From assembly GCA_016124795.1 (NCBI GenBank), contig WGNB01000019.1, positions 1-64,000 on the forward strand: 64,000 nucleotides of DNA. Reading direction: 5' to 3'. Positions 1-8,524 of this stretch are shown one piece after another. The notes under the pieces were generated by a model. It saw only the letters and a list, made by a program, of their open reading frames with translations. It searched no databases and was not told where the DNA came from. The position numbers and the translations under genes were made by a program. Source of the DNA: Rhodopseudomonas sp. GTDB lineage: Bacteria > Pseudomonadota > Alphaproteobacteria > Rhizobiales > Xanthobacteraceae. Position 1 is the first letter of the stretch. Each line of letters opens with the position of its first letter.

Positions 1-50
1 CGGCTTGGACCGCCGATGAGGTTGTTGCGTCGCATCTCCGACACCCTCAT
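1..50 (-). CDS. Start of a leftward gene, cut by the window edge
   Basis: An ATG at 50-48 on the minus strand opens a reading frame (M-R-V-S-E-M-R-R-N-N...) that runs off the window. A purine-rich GGGGAG lies about ten bases before it. A second in-frame ATG lies five codons in. The frame is supported mainly by the well-formed leftward promoter at 123-151, which would give a leader of roughly 65 bases. Only 16 codons are visible, so no family can be assigned. The operator-like palindrome in the promoter suggests the gene may be a regulator or a regulated enzyme; that is inference. Confidence 0.4.
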   Translation of the reverse strand, partial: MRVSEMRRNNLIGGPS

Positions 51-122
51 CGGCCACCGCTCCCCGCCCCGCGTCTGACGACGCTGATCAAACGCCCCTC
101 GGTAACGGGACGGGATGACGTG

Positions 123-151
123 CTTATAGTCCTAATTAGGAATGTTGTCAA
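123..151 (-). promoter_or_regulatory. Sigma-70-type promoter with a palindromic operator in its spacer
   Basis: On the minus strand TTGACA (151-146) is separated by exactly 17 bases from TATAAG (128-123). The spacer contains the perfect 12-base palindrome TCCTAATTAGGA at 130-141. A repressor bound there would block polymerase. The promoter faces the partial gene at the left edge of the window. Confidence 0.65.
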
Positions 152-187
152 GAGGTCTTTGCGGGGCCGCGCGTAGCCTCACCAGCC

Positions 188-285
188 GTCATTCCGGGGC
201 GCGCTGAAAGCGCGAACCCGGAATCCAGAGGCGCGTGAGGGCGCGTCTGGATTCCGGGTTCTGGCTTCGCCAGCCCCGGAATGAC
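188..285. repeat. Palindromic intergenic repeat, copy 1
   Basis: The outer arms GTCATTCCGGGG and CCCCGGAATGAC can pair. Between them are inner hairpins: GCGCGC...GCGCG, and a longer stem in which CCGGAATCCAG pairs with CTGGATTCCGG. The result is a branched, cruciform-like structure of about 98 bases. Copy 2 lies 82 bases downstream with the same plan. Elements of this kind are common between genes in Bradyrhizobiaceae genomes. Confidence 0.75.
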
Positions 286-367
286 GACGATTGAAGTGTG
301 CGGTTACGGCCTTGCCGCGCCACGTCTTACCCTCTCCCTATGGGAGAGGTGAAGAACGGCCACCGCC

Positions 368-466
368 GTCATTCCGGACGCCGCGATAGCGGCGATCCGG
401 AATCCGGAAGATGCGTGAGGGCGCGTCCGGATTCCGGGTTCGCGCTTGCAGCGCGCCCCGGAATGA
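368..466. repeat. Palindromic intergenic repeat, copy 2
   Basis: Same architecture as copy 1: GTCATTCCGG at the left, CCGGAATGAC at the right, and the same central segment GCGTGAGGGCGCGT flanked by complementary CCGGAATCCGG and CCGGATTCCGG arms. Loop sequences differ between the two copies while stem pairing is kept, which suggests selection on structure or a shared mobile origin. Confidence 0.75.
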
Positions 467-658
467 CCGCGGTCGGACAAAGCGCGCAACACGCTCCGTT
501 CGCTACGCTCCGTTCGCTCCCGCGGGAGCGGGGACCCGGTCCTTTACCAACAAGGACGACCGGCCGATCCCGGCCACGTCGAGACGCCCCGGCGTATTTC
601 GCCTTGTTTGCGCCTTCAAAACGGTTACACCTTTTGCCGACAACAACGGTGGCCCTCG

Positions 659-1264
659 ATGCGAATGATCGCCGCGCTGGCAATGGCTTTGGGAATCCTG
701 ACCGCGACGCTGCCTGCTCATGCGGAATGCGAGTGGGGCAGTCGTGTCACGTGCCCCGGCACCGATGTGTCCCCATATCAGACGTTCTTCGGACCGGCGG
801 CGCCCGACCGCTCGCAATGGAGCCAGTCGCCCGGCGGGCAAAGCGCGGTGGTGAGCGGCCGCCAGCCGGTTTCAATGGTGATGAAGCTGAACCCGCTCTG
901 GTGGTTCGGCAACGACAACGAGCAGACCGTCGATCAGGCGCCCTGGTACATGCCGGGCGCGCCGCAGCCGGTGCGCTGGCTGGCCTGGCAATTCCGCAAT
1001 CCGTTCCAGAACTTCCGCAGCTATGTGGTCGGCGTGCAGGATCAGAACTACCGGGTCACCGGTCGCGCGCCGGTGACGACGGTGCAGCGGAACGATCTGT
1101 CGCCGCCCGAGGATGGCTGGCAATGGTCGGTGATCAACACGCCGATCCCGCTGCCTTTCGTCAGCTATAGCGACAAGCATGTGGTCTGGTATGCCGGCTG
1201 GCAGCCGTCCGGTTTCTTCGGCTTCAAGTTCAATCTGTCGGGCAAAGGCGTTCAGGTGTGGTGA
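659..1264 (+). CDS. Secreted protein of unknown function
   Basis: About 201 residues. The frame can be opened further upstream at a TTG, but the ATG at 659 (or the one at 665) directly starts a signal peptide: M-R-M, a hydrophobic stretch of alanine, leucine and isoleucine, and a likely cleavage site after A-H-A near residue 22. The mature part begins with two closely spaced cysteines that could form a disulfide. It is rich in tryptophan, proline and glutamine, with repeated W-Q/W-F motifs, as in a beta-rich periplasmic protein. I recognise no family. It is followed on the same strand by two further small secreted proteins. Confidence 0.7.
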   Translation: MRMIAALAMALGILTATLPAHAECEWGSRVTCPGTDVSPYQTFFGPAAPDRSQWSQSPGGQSAVVSGRQPVSMVMKLNPLWWFGNDNEQTVDQAPWYMPGAPQPVRWLAWQFRNPFQNFRSYVVGVQDQNYRVTGRAPVTTVQRNDLSPPEDGWQWSVINTPIPLPFVSYSDKHVVWYAGWQPSGFFGFKFNLSGKGVQVW

Positions 1265-1468
1265 CGGCGCGCGACGCGCTGTCGCCGGTGGCCACGGGTT
1301 TGGCTCCGGCCGCGGACCGTCGCGATGCAGGTCGCCGTCTCGTCGCCTGACCTCGATCCGCCGCTAAAGCGCCGGACGCTTGCCGGCGGGCCGGTCACAA
1401 CCGGATTGTAAAGCCGACCGTCACAATCTAACATTGCGGTTAAAGCCGCGGCGCGGGAGGCATACGCC

Positions 1469-1765
1469 ATGCGTGGAGTGACGACGACGCTTTGCGTCGG
1501 GCTGACGCTTGTCGGCGCACTTGGTCTCGCCACCGGCGTCAATGCAAAACCGGCCAAGCCGGGGCTGGTCGGACGAACGCTAATGTTCTTCGACGGCCGC
1601 CATATTCCCTATTACATCACCTATCAGGCCGATGGCGCCTGTCAGGCCCGGTCGGATCGCGGCACCGCGTCCGGCTGCCGCTGGTATCTCGAAGGCGGCA
1701 AGGTCTGTCATCAATATCTGAACCGGACCTGGGTTCAGACGATGGATTGCCGACCGATCCGATAG
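1469..1765 (+). CDS. Small secreted cysteine-containing protein
   Basis: A 98-residue protein. The N-terminus (M-R-G-V-T-T-T, then a leucine/glycine/alanine core) is a signal peptide, probably cleaved after V-N-A near residue 26. The mature part is about 70 residues and has four cysteines (in CQARS, GCRWY, KVCHQ and MDCRP), enough for two disulfides. The G-x-x-C-R-W-Y-L stretch, followed by C-H-Q-Y-L-N-R-T-W, resembles small periplasmic proteins of unknown function that are widespread in Rhizobiales. GGGAGG lies about ten bases before the ATG. The next secreted protein follows after 24 bases, so they are probably co-transcribed. Confidence 0.75.
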   Translation: MRGVTTTLCVGLTLVGALGLATGVNAKPAKPGLVGRTLMFFDGRHIPYYITYQADGACQARSDRGTASGCRWYLEGGKVCHQYLNRTWVQTMDCRPIR

Positions 1766-1789
1766 CCTCCGAACGACGGGAAAACAGCG

Positions 1790-2050
1790 ATGCAGCAGGT
1801 GAAGAAGCTCGGAACGATCGTGGTGGCCGTTCTGGTAATGGTCATTCTGGTGATGGCCACGGGGCAGGCGCCGGCCCGGGCCGACTCCTGTTCGGCCCGC
1901 GCCGCCATCTGCAATAACGTCTGCTATCATCGCAGCGGCGATTCCGCGAAGCGATGCTTCCGCTACTGCAAGGACGAAAAGCGCGCCTGTCTGCACACCG
2001 GTGTGTTTCGCACCACCGGCGGCAATTACTCGGGGCTGGATCGCCGCTGA
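1790..2050 (+). CDS. Small secreted cysteine-rich protein
   Basis: An 86-residue protein with a basic N-terminus (M-Q-Q-V-K-K), a valine/isoleucine/methionine-rich signal segment at about residues 8-24 and a cleavage site near A-R-A. The mature part of about 55 residues holds six cysteines (C-S-A, I-C-N-N-V-C, R-C-F-R-Y-C, A-C-L), paired in C-x3-C arrays that are typical of a disulfide-stapled helical hairpin. No family is recognised. It lies 24 bases after the preceding secreted protein on the same strand and may form an operon with it. A GAACCGC-type hairpin (2173-2196) downstream could end the transcript, though it has no T-run. Confidence 0.65.
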   Translation: MQQVKKLGTIVVAVLVMVILVMATGQAPARADSCSARAAICNNVCYHRSGDSAKRCFRYCKDEKRACLHTGVFRTTGGNYSGLDRR

Positions 2051-2203
2051 TCGGTTTGCACCGATCGCGTCCGCGACGCTTCGCCAGGATTCTCAAAGCT
2101 TCGCTATGTCCGCGCGCAACACATTTTGCGCGATGGCGCGTTCGTGTGCCATCGCCGGTGGTGCGATGATGGGCGGTTCGTCCGCCGCCGAACCGCGCCG
2201 TGG

Positions 2204-2239
2204 TTAAGGGCGATTAACGCCTTAAAGGGCGAAGTTTAA
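2204..2239 (+). promoter_or_regulatory. Direct repeats upstream of the chemotaxis receptor gene
   Basis: TTAAGGGCGA (2204-2213) recurs 18 bases later as TTAAAGGGCGA (2222-2232). Each is followed by another TTAA (2214-2217 and 2236-2239). The spacing between TTAA pairs (6 and 10) does not match the CtrA consensus TTAA-N7-TTAA, so the binding protein is unknown. The repeats lie about 95-130 bases before the receptor start. Confidence 0.35.
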
Positions 2240-2332
2240 TCGAATTTATGGAGTTCGCGGTTATAGCCACCGGCGCATGCGCGGGGGGCTGCGCATCTTC
2301 CTTATCATGTCGGGCAATCAGGAGAATTTCAG

Positions 2333-3961
2333 GTGTTCAAGTTCAGTATTCGCGCGCGGCTGTATGGCGTGGTGGCGCTGTTCGCGTTGGGAATGATTGG
2401 CCTGACAACGATTTTGGTTCATTCCGAGACCGACGCGGTGTTGACGCGCCGGCACCAGGAATTGCAGGAGCTCAGCAACGTCGCGACCAGCCTGATCGAA
2501 ATGCAATACGCCCGGGTCAAGAAGGGTGAGATCACCGAGGCCGAAGGCAAGGCCCGCGCGCTCGCGGGAGTTTCCAGCCTGCGCTACCACGGCGACAATT
2601 ATTTCTGGATCAACGATCTGACGCCGACGATGGTCATGCACCCGGTGCGGGCCGATCTGAACGGCAAGGATCTGTCCGGCATCAAGGACCCCAATGGCAA
2701 GGCGATCTTCGTCGCCTTCGCCGACATGGCGCGCGCCAAGGGCAGCGGCTTCGTCGATTACATGTGGCCGAAGCCGGGTTCGACCGCGCCGGTCGAGAAG
2801 TTGTCCTACGTTTCCCTGTTCAAGCCGTGGGGCTGGGTGATCGGCACCGGCGTCTACAATGACGACCTGACCGCCGATCGCAACAGTGCCTTGATCGCGG
2901 GCGGGTTGACCGGTCTCGTTGTCCTTCTCGTGGTCGGAATGGCTTCGGCGCTCGTGATCCGCGATATCGTCAAGCGCATGGCGTCGTTGCGGGCGGCGAT
3001 GCTGGAATTGGCCAAAGGCAATTTCGCGGTGTCCCTCAACGGTCTTGAGCGCGGCGACGAACTCGGCGAAATTTCAAAGGCGGCCGAGATGGTTATTCGC
3101 GAGGTCGGCCTGACGATCGGCGGCATTCAGGTCGCATCCAGCGAAATCGCCAATGCCTCGGCCGACATTTCCGGCAGCGCCAGCGATCTGTCGCAGCGCA
3201 CCGAGGAACAGGCCGCCGGGCTCGAAGAGACGTCGGCGTCGATGGAGCAGATGAGCGCCACGGTCAAACGCAACGCGGAAAATGCGGGCGAAGCGGCCGC
3301 GCTGGTCGGCGAAACCCAGAAGATCGCGCTGCGGGGCGGCGAGGTCGTCTCCGCGACGGTGACCGCGATGGCCAAGATCCAGGAATCGGCGAGCCGGATG
3401 GAAAACATCATCAGCGTGATCGACGAGATTGCGCGTCAGACCAACCTGCTGGCGCTCAACGCCGCGGTGGAGTCCGCGCGCGCCGGCGAAGCCGGTCGCG
3501 GTTTCGCGGTGGTGGCTACCGAAGTGCGCAGCCTGGCGCAGCGTTCGTCGCAGGCGGCGAAAGACATTCATGGCCTGATCACCAATAGCGTGACGCAGGT
3601 CAAGGATGGCGTCGATCTGGTCGGCCGGGCCGGCGTGGCGCTCGATGAAATCGTCGCCTCGATCGACAGGGTCAATGGCGTCGTCGCCGATATCGCCAAC
3701 GCCAGCCGCGAGCAATCGGCCGGCATCGATCAGATCAACAAGGCGTTGATGATGATGGACGAGGCCACGCAACAAAACTCGGCGCTGGTCGAGGAAAATG
3801 CCGCCACCGCCAAGACGCTGGAAATTCAGGCGAAGGCGATGGACGAACGTGGCGCGTTCTTCCAGTTGCGCGCCGATGCCGCCGGCGTCACCGATGCGCG
3901 TCCGGCCGTCGCGGCAGGCAGCGCTCCGGCGGTGAAGGCCCGCCGCGCCATGGCGGCTTGA
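2333..3961 (+). CDS. Methyl-accepting chemotaxis protein with a Cache sensor domain
   Basis: A 542-residue transmembrane chemoreceptor. A first membrane helix (about 8-28) is followed by a periplasmic single Cache domain (about 35-185; note N-Y-F-W-I-N-D and [10 protein letters not shown], hallmarks of sCache_2). A second helix (about 190-210), a HAMP linker (to about 260) and the MCP signalling domain follow. The hairpin tip reads [16 protein letters not shown], the CheA/CheW contact region. GTG is the start, with AGGAGA upstream. The ligand is probably a small organic acid, as is common for this sensor class; that is inference. A strong terminator follows and no other chemotaxis gene is nearby, so it is an orphan receptor. 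Confidence 0.93.
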   Translation: MFKFSIRARLYGVVALFALGMIGLTTILVHSETDAVLTRRHQELQELSNVATSLIEMQYARVKKGEITEAEGKARALAGVSSLRYHGDNYFWINDLTPTMVMHPVRADLNGKDLSGIKDPNGKAIFVAFADMARAKGSGFVDYMWPKPGSTAPVEKLSYVSLFKPWGWVIGTGVYNDDLTADRNSALIAGGLTGLVVLLVVGMASALVIRDIVKRMASLRAAMLELAKGNFAVSLNGLERGDELGEISKAAEMVIREVGLTIGGIQVASSEIANASADISGSASDLSQRTEEQAAGLEETSASMEQMSATVKRNAENAGEAAALVGETQKIALRGGEVVSATVTAMAKIQESASRMENIISVIDEIARQTNLLALNAAVESARAGEAGRGFAVVATEVRSLAQRSSQAAKDIHGLITNSVTQVKDGVDLVGRAGVALDEIVASIDRVNGVVADIANASREQSAGIDQINKALMMMDEATQQNSALVEENAATAKTLEIQAKAMDERGAFFQLRADAAGVTDARPAVAAGSAPAVKARRAMAA

Positions 3962-3994
3962 GCGCAGACATCGCGACAACCGCATTTATGCGAA

Positions 3995-4027
3995 TGAGCG
4001 CCTGCCGGAGCAGGCGCTCATTTTTTT
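3995..4027 (+). terminator. Rho-independent terminator after the chemoreceptor gene
   Basis: A perfect 11-bp stem, TGAGCGCCTGC (3995-4005) with GCAGGCGCTCA (4010-4020), has a CGGA loop and is followed directly by seven T. It lies 34 bases after the receptor stop codon, between convergent genes. Confidence 0.93.
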
Positions 4028-4047
4028 ATCCGTAACAGGCCGCGCGT

Positions 4048-6408
4048 TTACGCCGCCTTCTTCGCCTTGGCCGCCTCGATCGCCTGCCAGATCTTCGAGG
4101 CCGTCATCGGCATTTCCATCTCGCGGATGCCGAATTCGGACAGGGCGTCGAACACCGCGTTGACGACGGCGGGCAGTCCGCCCGAGGTGCCGGCTTCGCC
4201 GCAGCCCTTGGCGCCGATCGGGTTGCTCTTGGTCGGGATCGGCCGGTTGGCGACTTCGATCGACGGCGCGTCGTGCGCGTGCGGCATGGCGTAGTCCATG
4301 AACGAGCCGGTGACCAACTGGCCGCCGGCGTCATAGACCGCGCCTTCCATCAGCGCCTGGCCGAGGCCCTGCATGATGCCGCCCTGCACCTGGCCCTCGA
4401 CCAGCATCGGGTTGAGCACGGTGCCGAAGTCGTTGATCGACAGGTACTTCACGACGCGGGTGAGGCCCGTGTCGGGCTCGATCTCGCATTCGACGACATG
4501 CACGCCGTTCGGATAAGTGCCGGGGATCGCCTCGGTGACATGGGTGACGTCGAGCGTCGTCGGCATTCCTTCGGGCAGGGCGATGCCGGAGCGAACCTTC
4601 GCCGCCAGCTCCATGATGCCGATGGCGCGGTCGGTGCCGGCGATGGTGAAGCGGCCGGCGGCGAACTCGATATCGCCGGCGGCGGCCTCCAGCACATGGG
4701 CGGAGAGCTGCTTGCCGATGTCGATCACCTTGTCGGAGGCTTGCGCCACCGCGGTGCCGCTCGTCATCGCCGAGCGCGAGCCGCCGGTGCCGCCGCCGGT
4801 CACCAGCTGGTCGCTGTCGCCCTGCAACAGCTTGATCTTGTCGAAGGGAATGCCGAGCTTGTCGGCCAGCACCTGGGCGAAAGCCGAGGCGTGACCCTGA
4901 CCGTAGTCGAGCGTGCCGGTGATGATGGTGACGGTGCCGTCGTCGTTGAAACGGATGCCGCCCATCTCGGTGGTCATCGCCGCGGTGGTCTCGACGAAGC
5001 AGGCGACGCCCAGGCCGCGCAGCTTGCCCTCGCGCTTGCTAGCGCGGCGGCGGGCGGCAAAGCCCTTCACGTCGGCGCGGTCGAGCGCCTCCTTGAACAG
5101 GCCGGGGAAGTCGCCGCAGTCATAGGTGGTGCCGGCCGGCGTCTTGAACGGCATCTCCTTGGCCTTGATGAAATTGCGCTTGCGCAATTCGAAGCGGTCG
5201 ATGCCGAGCTGCTGGGCGGCGTAATCCATCGTGCGTTCGATCGACAGCGCGCCTTCCGGGCGGCCGGCGCCGCGATAGGCCGAGACCAGCGTGGTGTTGG
5301 AGAACACGCATTGCGTCGAGACCTCGAGCAACGGCGTCTTGTACATGCTGATGATGTTCTTGGTGACGTTGACGGTCGGCAAGAGCGGGCCGAAGGCGGC
5401 GCAGTAGCCGCCGAGATTGCCGTAGCCGGTCAGGCGCATCGCCTGGATCAGGCCGTCCTTGTCGAAGGCGGTCTCGACCGTCATGTCGAAGTCGCGGCCG
5501 TGGTGGTCGGACATGAAGCTGCCGGACCGGTCGTCGGTCCACTTCACCGGCCGGCCGAGCAGCTTGGCGGCGTGCAGGATGCAGACATATTCCGGATAGA
5601 CCGCGGCCTTCATGCCGAACGAGCCGCCGACATTGCCGGTCAGCACGCGCACCTTGTCGGGCGTCGTGCCGAGAATGTCGCGCAGCATGTTCTTCAGACC
5701 GAACACGCCCTGGCTGCACGAGTGCAGCGTCCACTTGTCGTCGGCGGTGGTGAATTCGCCGATCGCCGAGCGCGGCTCCATCGCGGCGACGATCAGGCGC
5801 TGGTTGACGAGCGGCATCGACACGACATGGGCGGCCTGCTTGAAAGCCTCGGCGACCTTGGCGCTGTCGCCATACTGATAGTCGAGCGCGATATTGCCGG
5901 GCACGTCATCGTAAAGCTGCGGCGCGCCGGGCTTGGCGGCCTCGCGCGCCGAGGTGACGGCGGGCAAGGGCTCGATGTCGAGCGCCACCGCCTCGGCGGC
6001 GTCGCGGGCCTGGGCGATGGTCTTGGCGACGACGCAGGCGACGGGATCGCCGACGAAGCGCACCTTGTCGGTCGGCAGCGCCGGGCGCGGGGTATATTTG
6101 ATCGGCGAGCCGTCGCGGCTCTTCAAGGGCAGGTTGCATTTCAGCCCGCCATAGCCGGCGAGATCGGCGCCGGTGAGCACCGCCAGCACGCCCGGCATCG
6201 CCTTGGCGGCTTCGGTATCGATCGAGCGGATAATGCCGTGCGGCTCGGACGAGCGCACCATGGCGGCATAGACCTGATTCGGCAGGTTGATATCGTCGGT
6301 GTAACGGCCTTCGCCGCGCACCAAAGTCGGGTCTTCCTTGCGCAGAACCGGCTGGCCAACGCCAAATTTGGTCTGCGAAAGGGCCGTTTCGGTGGTTTGA
6401 TCGTCCAT
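4048..6408 (-). CDS. Xanthine dehydrogenase-family molybdopterin-binding subunit (CoxL-like)
   Basis: A 786-residue large subunit of a molybdenum hydroxylase, which carries the molybdopterin-cytosine-dinucleotide cofactor and oxidises its substrate with water. The N-terminal hammerhead domain begins G-x-P-V-L-R-K-E-D-P-x-L-V-R-G-x-G-R-Y. The Mo-binding part shows G-G-S-F-G-M-K near 261-267, A-Y-R-G-A-G-R-P-E near 377-385, and the catalytic-glutamate motif K-G-C-G-E-A-G near 730. True carbon monoxide dehydrogenases carry A-Y-R-C-S-F-R at that loop, so this is not a CO dehydrogenase. The substrate is unknown; aldehydes or N-heterocycles are typical. No FAD subunit or 2Fe-2S subunit lies next to it, which is odd because these enzymes normally act as a three-part complex. 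Confidence 0.9.
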   Translation of the reverse strand: MDDQTTETALSQTKFGVGQPVLRKEDPTLVRGEGRYTDDINLPNQVYAAMVRSSEPHGIIRSIDTEAAKAMPGVLAVLTGADLAGYGGLKCNLPLKSRDGSPIKYTPRPALPTDKVRFVGDPVACVVAKTIAQARDAAEAVALDIEPLPAVTSAREAAKPGAPQLYDDVPGNIALDYQYGDSAKVAEAFKQAAHVVSMPLVNQRLIVAAMEPRSAIGEFTTADDKWTLHSCSQGVFGLKNMLRDILGTTPDKVRVLTGNVGGSFGMKAAVYPEYVCILHAAKLLGRPVKWTDDRSGSFMSDHHGRDFDMTVETAFDKDGLIQAMRLTGYGNLGGYCAAFGPLLPTVNVTKNIISMYKTPLLEVSTQCVFSNTTLVSAYRGAGRPEGALSIERTMDYAAQQLGIDRFELRKRNFIKAKEMPFKTPAGTTYDCGDFPGLFKEALDRADVKGFAARRRASKREGKLRGLGVACFVETTAAMTTEMGGIRFNDDGTVTIITGTLDYGQGHASAFAQVLADKLGIPFDKIKLLQGDSDQLVTGGGTGGSRSAMTSGTAVAQASDKVIDIGKQLSAHVLEAAAGDIEFAAGRFTIAGTDRAIGIMELAAKVRSGIALPEGMPTTLDVTHVTEAIPGTYPNGVHVVECEIEPDTGLTRVVKYLSINDFGTVLNPMLVEGQVQGGIMQGLGQALMEGAVYDAGGQLVTGSFMDYAMPHAHDAPSIEVANRPIPTKSNPIGAKGCGEAGTSGGLPAVVNAVFDALSEFGIREMEMPMTASKIWQAIEAAKAKKAA

Positions 6409-6596
6409 ATCGGGGATTTACCGCTGTCGTTTGAGGGGTGTGGTTCAGATAGTGCAGGCGGGGGCTCGCCACAACAATAGCTTTCGGGCGCGAGGGTTGC
6501 GTGACGCACGGGCGCTGTTACACTTTTGGCAACAAGGGAACATTGCCTTCGCCGGGGGGCCTGGGAGGCCGACGGCGCGGGCCGCGAGGTTGAATT

Positions 6597-7775
6597 ATGA
6601 CGAGCGGCGAGGCCGGGGACGACCCAGGCCTCGACCCCGCTGTCGATCGGGCGCCGGTGGAGCGGGTCCGGTGGGGTCGGCGGTCGCCTGGACGGCGCGA
6701 AACGGAGTTCGGCCTCGATCGTGGTGGCCCGACTTACGCCGCGCTCGATCTTGGCACCAATAATTGCCGTCTGCTGGTGGCGCGTCCGGCCGGCGACGGC
6801 TTTCGGGTGGTCGATGCATTTTCACGCATCGTCCGGCTGGGTGAAGGCGTGTCCGGCTCCGGCCGGCTGAGCGACGCCGCGATCGGTCGCGCCCTTGAGG
6901 CGCTGGAAATCTGCCGCAACAAGATGCGCAACCGCGGCGTCACCCGCGCCCGGCTGATCGCGACCGAGGCCTGCCGCGCCGCCGTCAACGGCCTGGAATT
7001 CCGCGATCTGGTCGCCGAGCGGCTCGGCCTGTCGCTCGAGGTCATCGACCGCGAGACCGAGGCGGAATTGGCCGCCACCAGTTGCACGCCGCTGATCGAT
7101 CCGCAGGCCGAAGGCGTTGTGTTGTTCGACATCGGCGGCGGCTCATCCGAACTGGTGCGGCTCGACCGTTCGCCGGACTGCCGGCGCGGTCCGCCGCTGC
7201 CGTCGATCCGCGGCTGGATTTCGCTGCCGCTCGGCGTTGTGACACTGGCCGAACGGCATGGCGGCCTCGACGTCAGCCGCGCCACTTTCGAGCGCATGGT
7301 CGCCGAGGTGACGGCGCTGATCGAACCTTTTGCGCAGCGATATGGCGCCGACGACTTGCACGGCGTCCATATGCTCGGTACGTCGGGGACCGTCACCACC
7401 ATTGCCGGCGTCTATCTCGATCTCAAACGCTACGACCGCAACCGCATTGACGGTTGCTGGATGGGCGTTTCCGAAGTCGACGCCGTGCTCGAACGGCTTT
7501 TGACCATGAGTTATGCCGACCGCGTTGCTTCGCCCTGCATTGGCGCCGACCGCGCCGATCTGGTGCTGGCCGGCTGCGCCATTCTCGAGGCGATCCGGCG
7601 CGCCTTCCCCTGTCCGCGTCTGCGCGTCGCCGACCGAGGCTTACGCGAAGGCATGCTGGTGCAGATGATGCGCGAGGACGGCGCCTGGGGCGATCTGCCG
7701 GCCGGCGGCAATGGCGCGTCGGACGGGCACGTCAACGGCGTCCTGAACGGCGGCAGTCAGGCGGCGATCTCTTGA
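6597..7775 (+). CDS. Ppx/GppA family exopolyphosphatase or pppGpp phosphatase
   Basis: A 392-residue protein of the ASKHA fold that hydrolyses polyphosphate or the stringent-response nucleotide pppGpp. The core starts at about residue 46 with [12 protein letters not shown] (phosphate-1 loop). The second nucleotide-binding signature F-D-I-G-G-G-S-S-E is near 178, and G-T-S-G-T-V-T-T is near 262. The first 45 residues are basic and arginine/glycine-rich and lie outside the family core. GAGG before the ATG supports this start. Its stop codon overlaps the start of rlmE, so the two are translationally coupled. Ppx-rlmE pairing is common in Rhizobiales. Choosing between Ppx and GppA is not possible from sequence. 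Confidence 0.88.
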   Translation: MTSGEAGDDPGLDPAVDRAPVERVRWGRRSPGRRETEFGLDRGGPTYAALDLGTNNCRLLVARPAGDGFRVVDAFSRIVRLGEGVSGSGRLSDAAIGRALEALEICRNKMRNRGVTRARLIATEACRAAVNGLEFRDLVAERLGLSLEVIDRETEAELAATSCTPLIDPQAEGVVLFDIGGGSSELVRLDRSPDCRRGPPLPSIRGWISLPLGVVTLAERHGGLDVSRATFERMVAEVTALIEPFAQRYGADDLHGVHMLGTSGTVTTIAGVYLDLKRYDRNRIDGCWMGVSEVDAVLERLLTMSYADRVASPCIGADRADLVLAGCAILEAIRRAFPCPRLRVADRGLREGMLVQMMREDGAWGDLPAGGNGASDGHVNGVLNGGSQAAIS

Positions 7776-8476
7776 CCACGCGCAGCAAGTCCAGCGGCTC
7801 GCGCGACCTCAAGGTCCGGGTCAAGACCGGCAAGGGCCGCAAGCTGTCATCCAAGCTCTGGCTGGAACGCCAGCTCAACGATCCTTATGTCGCGCGCGCC
7901 AAGCGCGAGGGCATGCGCTCGCGCGCCGCTTTCAAGCTGATGGAAATCGATGACAAGGCGCGCTTCCTCAAGAAAGGTTTGCGCGTCGTCGATCTCGGCG
8001 CGGCGCCGGGCGGCTGGGCGCAGGTCGCGGCCAAGCGGGTGCAGTCGCCGGGTCAGGGCCGCGTCGTCGGCATCGACCTGCTCGACATCGAGCCTTTGAC
8101 CGGCGTCGATTTCGTGCAACTTGATTTTCTCGATCCGAGCGCGCCCGACAAACTCAAGGCGATGCTCGGCGGGCCGGCCGATGTCGTCTTGTCGGATATG
8201 GCGGCCAATGCCACCGGCCACCGCCGCACCGATCACATCAAGATCGTTGCGCTGGTCGAGGCGGCGGCCGAATTCGCCGGCGAAGTGCTGGCGCCGGGCG
8301 GAACCTTTCTCGCCAAGGTGATTCAGGGCGGCACCGAGGGCACGCTGCTGACCTTGCTCAAGCGCGACTTCGCGTCCGTCAAGCACGTCAAGCCGCTGGC
8401 GAGCCGCGCCGACTCCGCCGAACTTTATTTGCTCGCGACCGGCTTTCGCGGCGGTGGTAACGCGGACAGGTCCTGA
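7772..8476 (+). CDS. rlmE: 23S rRNA 2'-O-ribose uridine-2552 methyltransferase
   Basis: RlmE (FtsJ/RrmJ) methylates U2552 in the A-loop of 23S rRNA late in 50S assembly. The open frame extends far upstream, but homology starts at the TTG at 7772, which overlaps the TGA of the preceding gene (TTGA). This gives 234 residues, near the usual length plus a basic N-terminal tail ([15 protein letters not shown]). The SAM-binding motif [11 protein letters not shown] is followed by [12 protein letters not shown] and F-L-A-K-V-I-Q-G, which supply the catalytic Lys and Asp of the K-D-K-E tetrad. The non-ATG start probably sets low, coupled expression. Confidence 0.93.
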   Translation: MTTRSKSSGSRDLKVRVKTGKGRKLSSKLWLERQLNDPYVARAKREGMRSRAAFKLMEIDDKARFLKKGLRVVDLGAAPGGWAQVAAKRVQSPGQGRVVGIDLLDIEPLTGVDFVQLDFLDPSAPDKLKAMLGGPADVVLSDMAANATGHRRTDHIKIVALVEAAAEFAGEVLAPGGTFLAKVIQGGTEGTLLTLLKRDFASVKHVKPLASRADSAELYLLATGFRGGGNADRS

Positions 8477-8524
8477 GAACGGGACAGCTATTTCAGTTCA
8501 GTCATCGAGGTTCAGCCATTGCCG

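Larger units (their letters stand above)
1..658. other. Intergenic region rich in palindromic repeats
   Basis: Apart from the leftward promoter and partial start, this stretch holds no convincing gene. Open frames here cross the palindromic repeats and look like by-products of high GC. It contains the two repeat copies listed separately, a short CTCTCCC...GGGAGAG hairpin near 331-347, and a direct repetition of CGCTCCGTT/CGCT near 493-518. Confidence 0.6.

Noticed and set aside
2001-2207. 68-codon frame after the third small secreted protein
   Set aside because: It starts inside the previous gene, has no ribosome binding site and shows no protein-like pattern.
2204-2239. CtrA binding site upstream of the chemoreceptor gene
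   Set aside because: TTAA pairs are spaced 6 and 10 bases, not the required 7, so the consensus is not met.
4048-6408. Aerobic carbon monoxide dehydrogenase (coxL)
   Set aside because: The active-site loop reads A-Y-R-G-A-G-R rather than A-Y-R-C-S-F-R, and coxM and coxS are missing.
4273-6480. 735-codon open frame on the plus strand opposite the molybdopterin subunit gene
   Set aside because: It mirrors the antisense of a strongly supported gene, is arginine/glycine/alanine-rich and has no ribosome binding site. Long antisense frames are expected at this GC content.
7454-7771. Long 5' extension of the rlmE frame
   Set aside because: It lies inside the Ppx/GppA gene in another frame and is arginine-rich. 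RlmE similarity begins only after the TTG at 7772.
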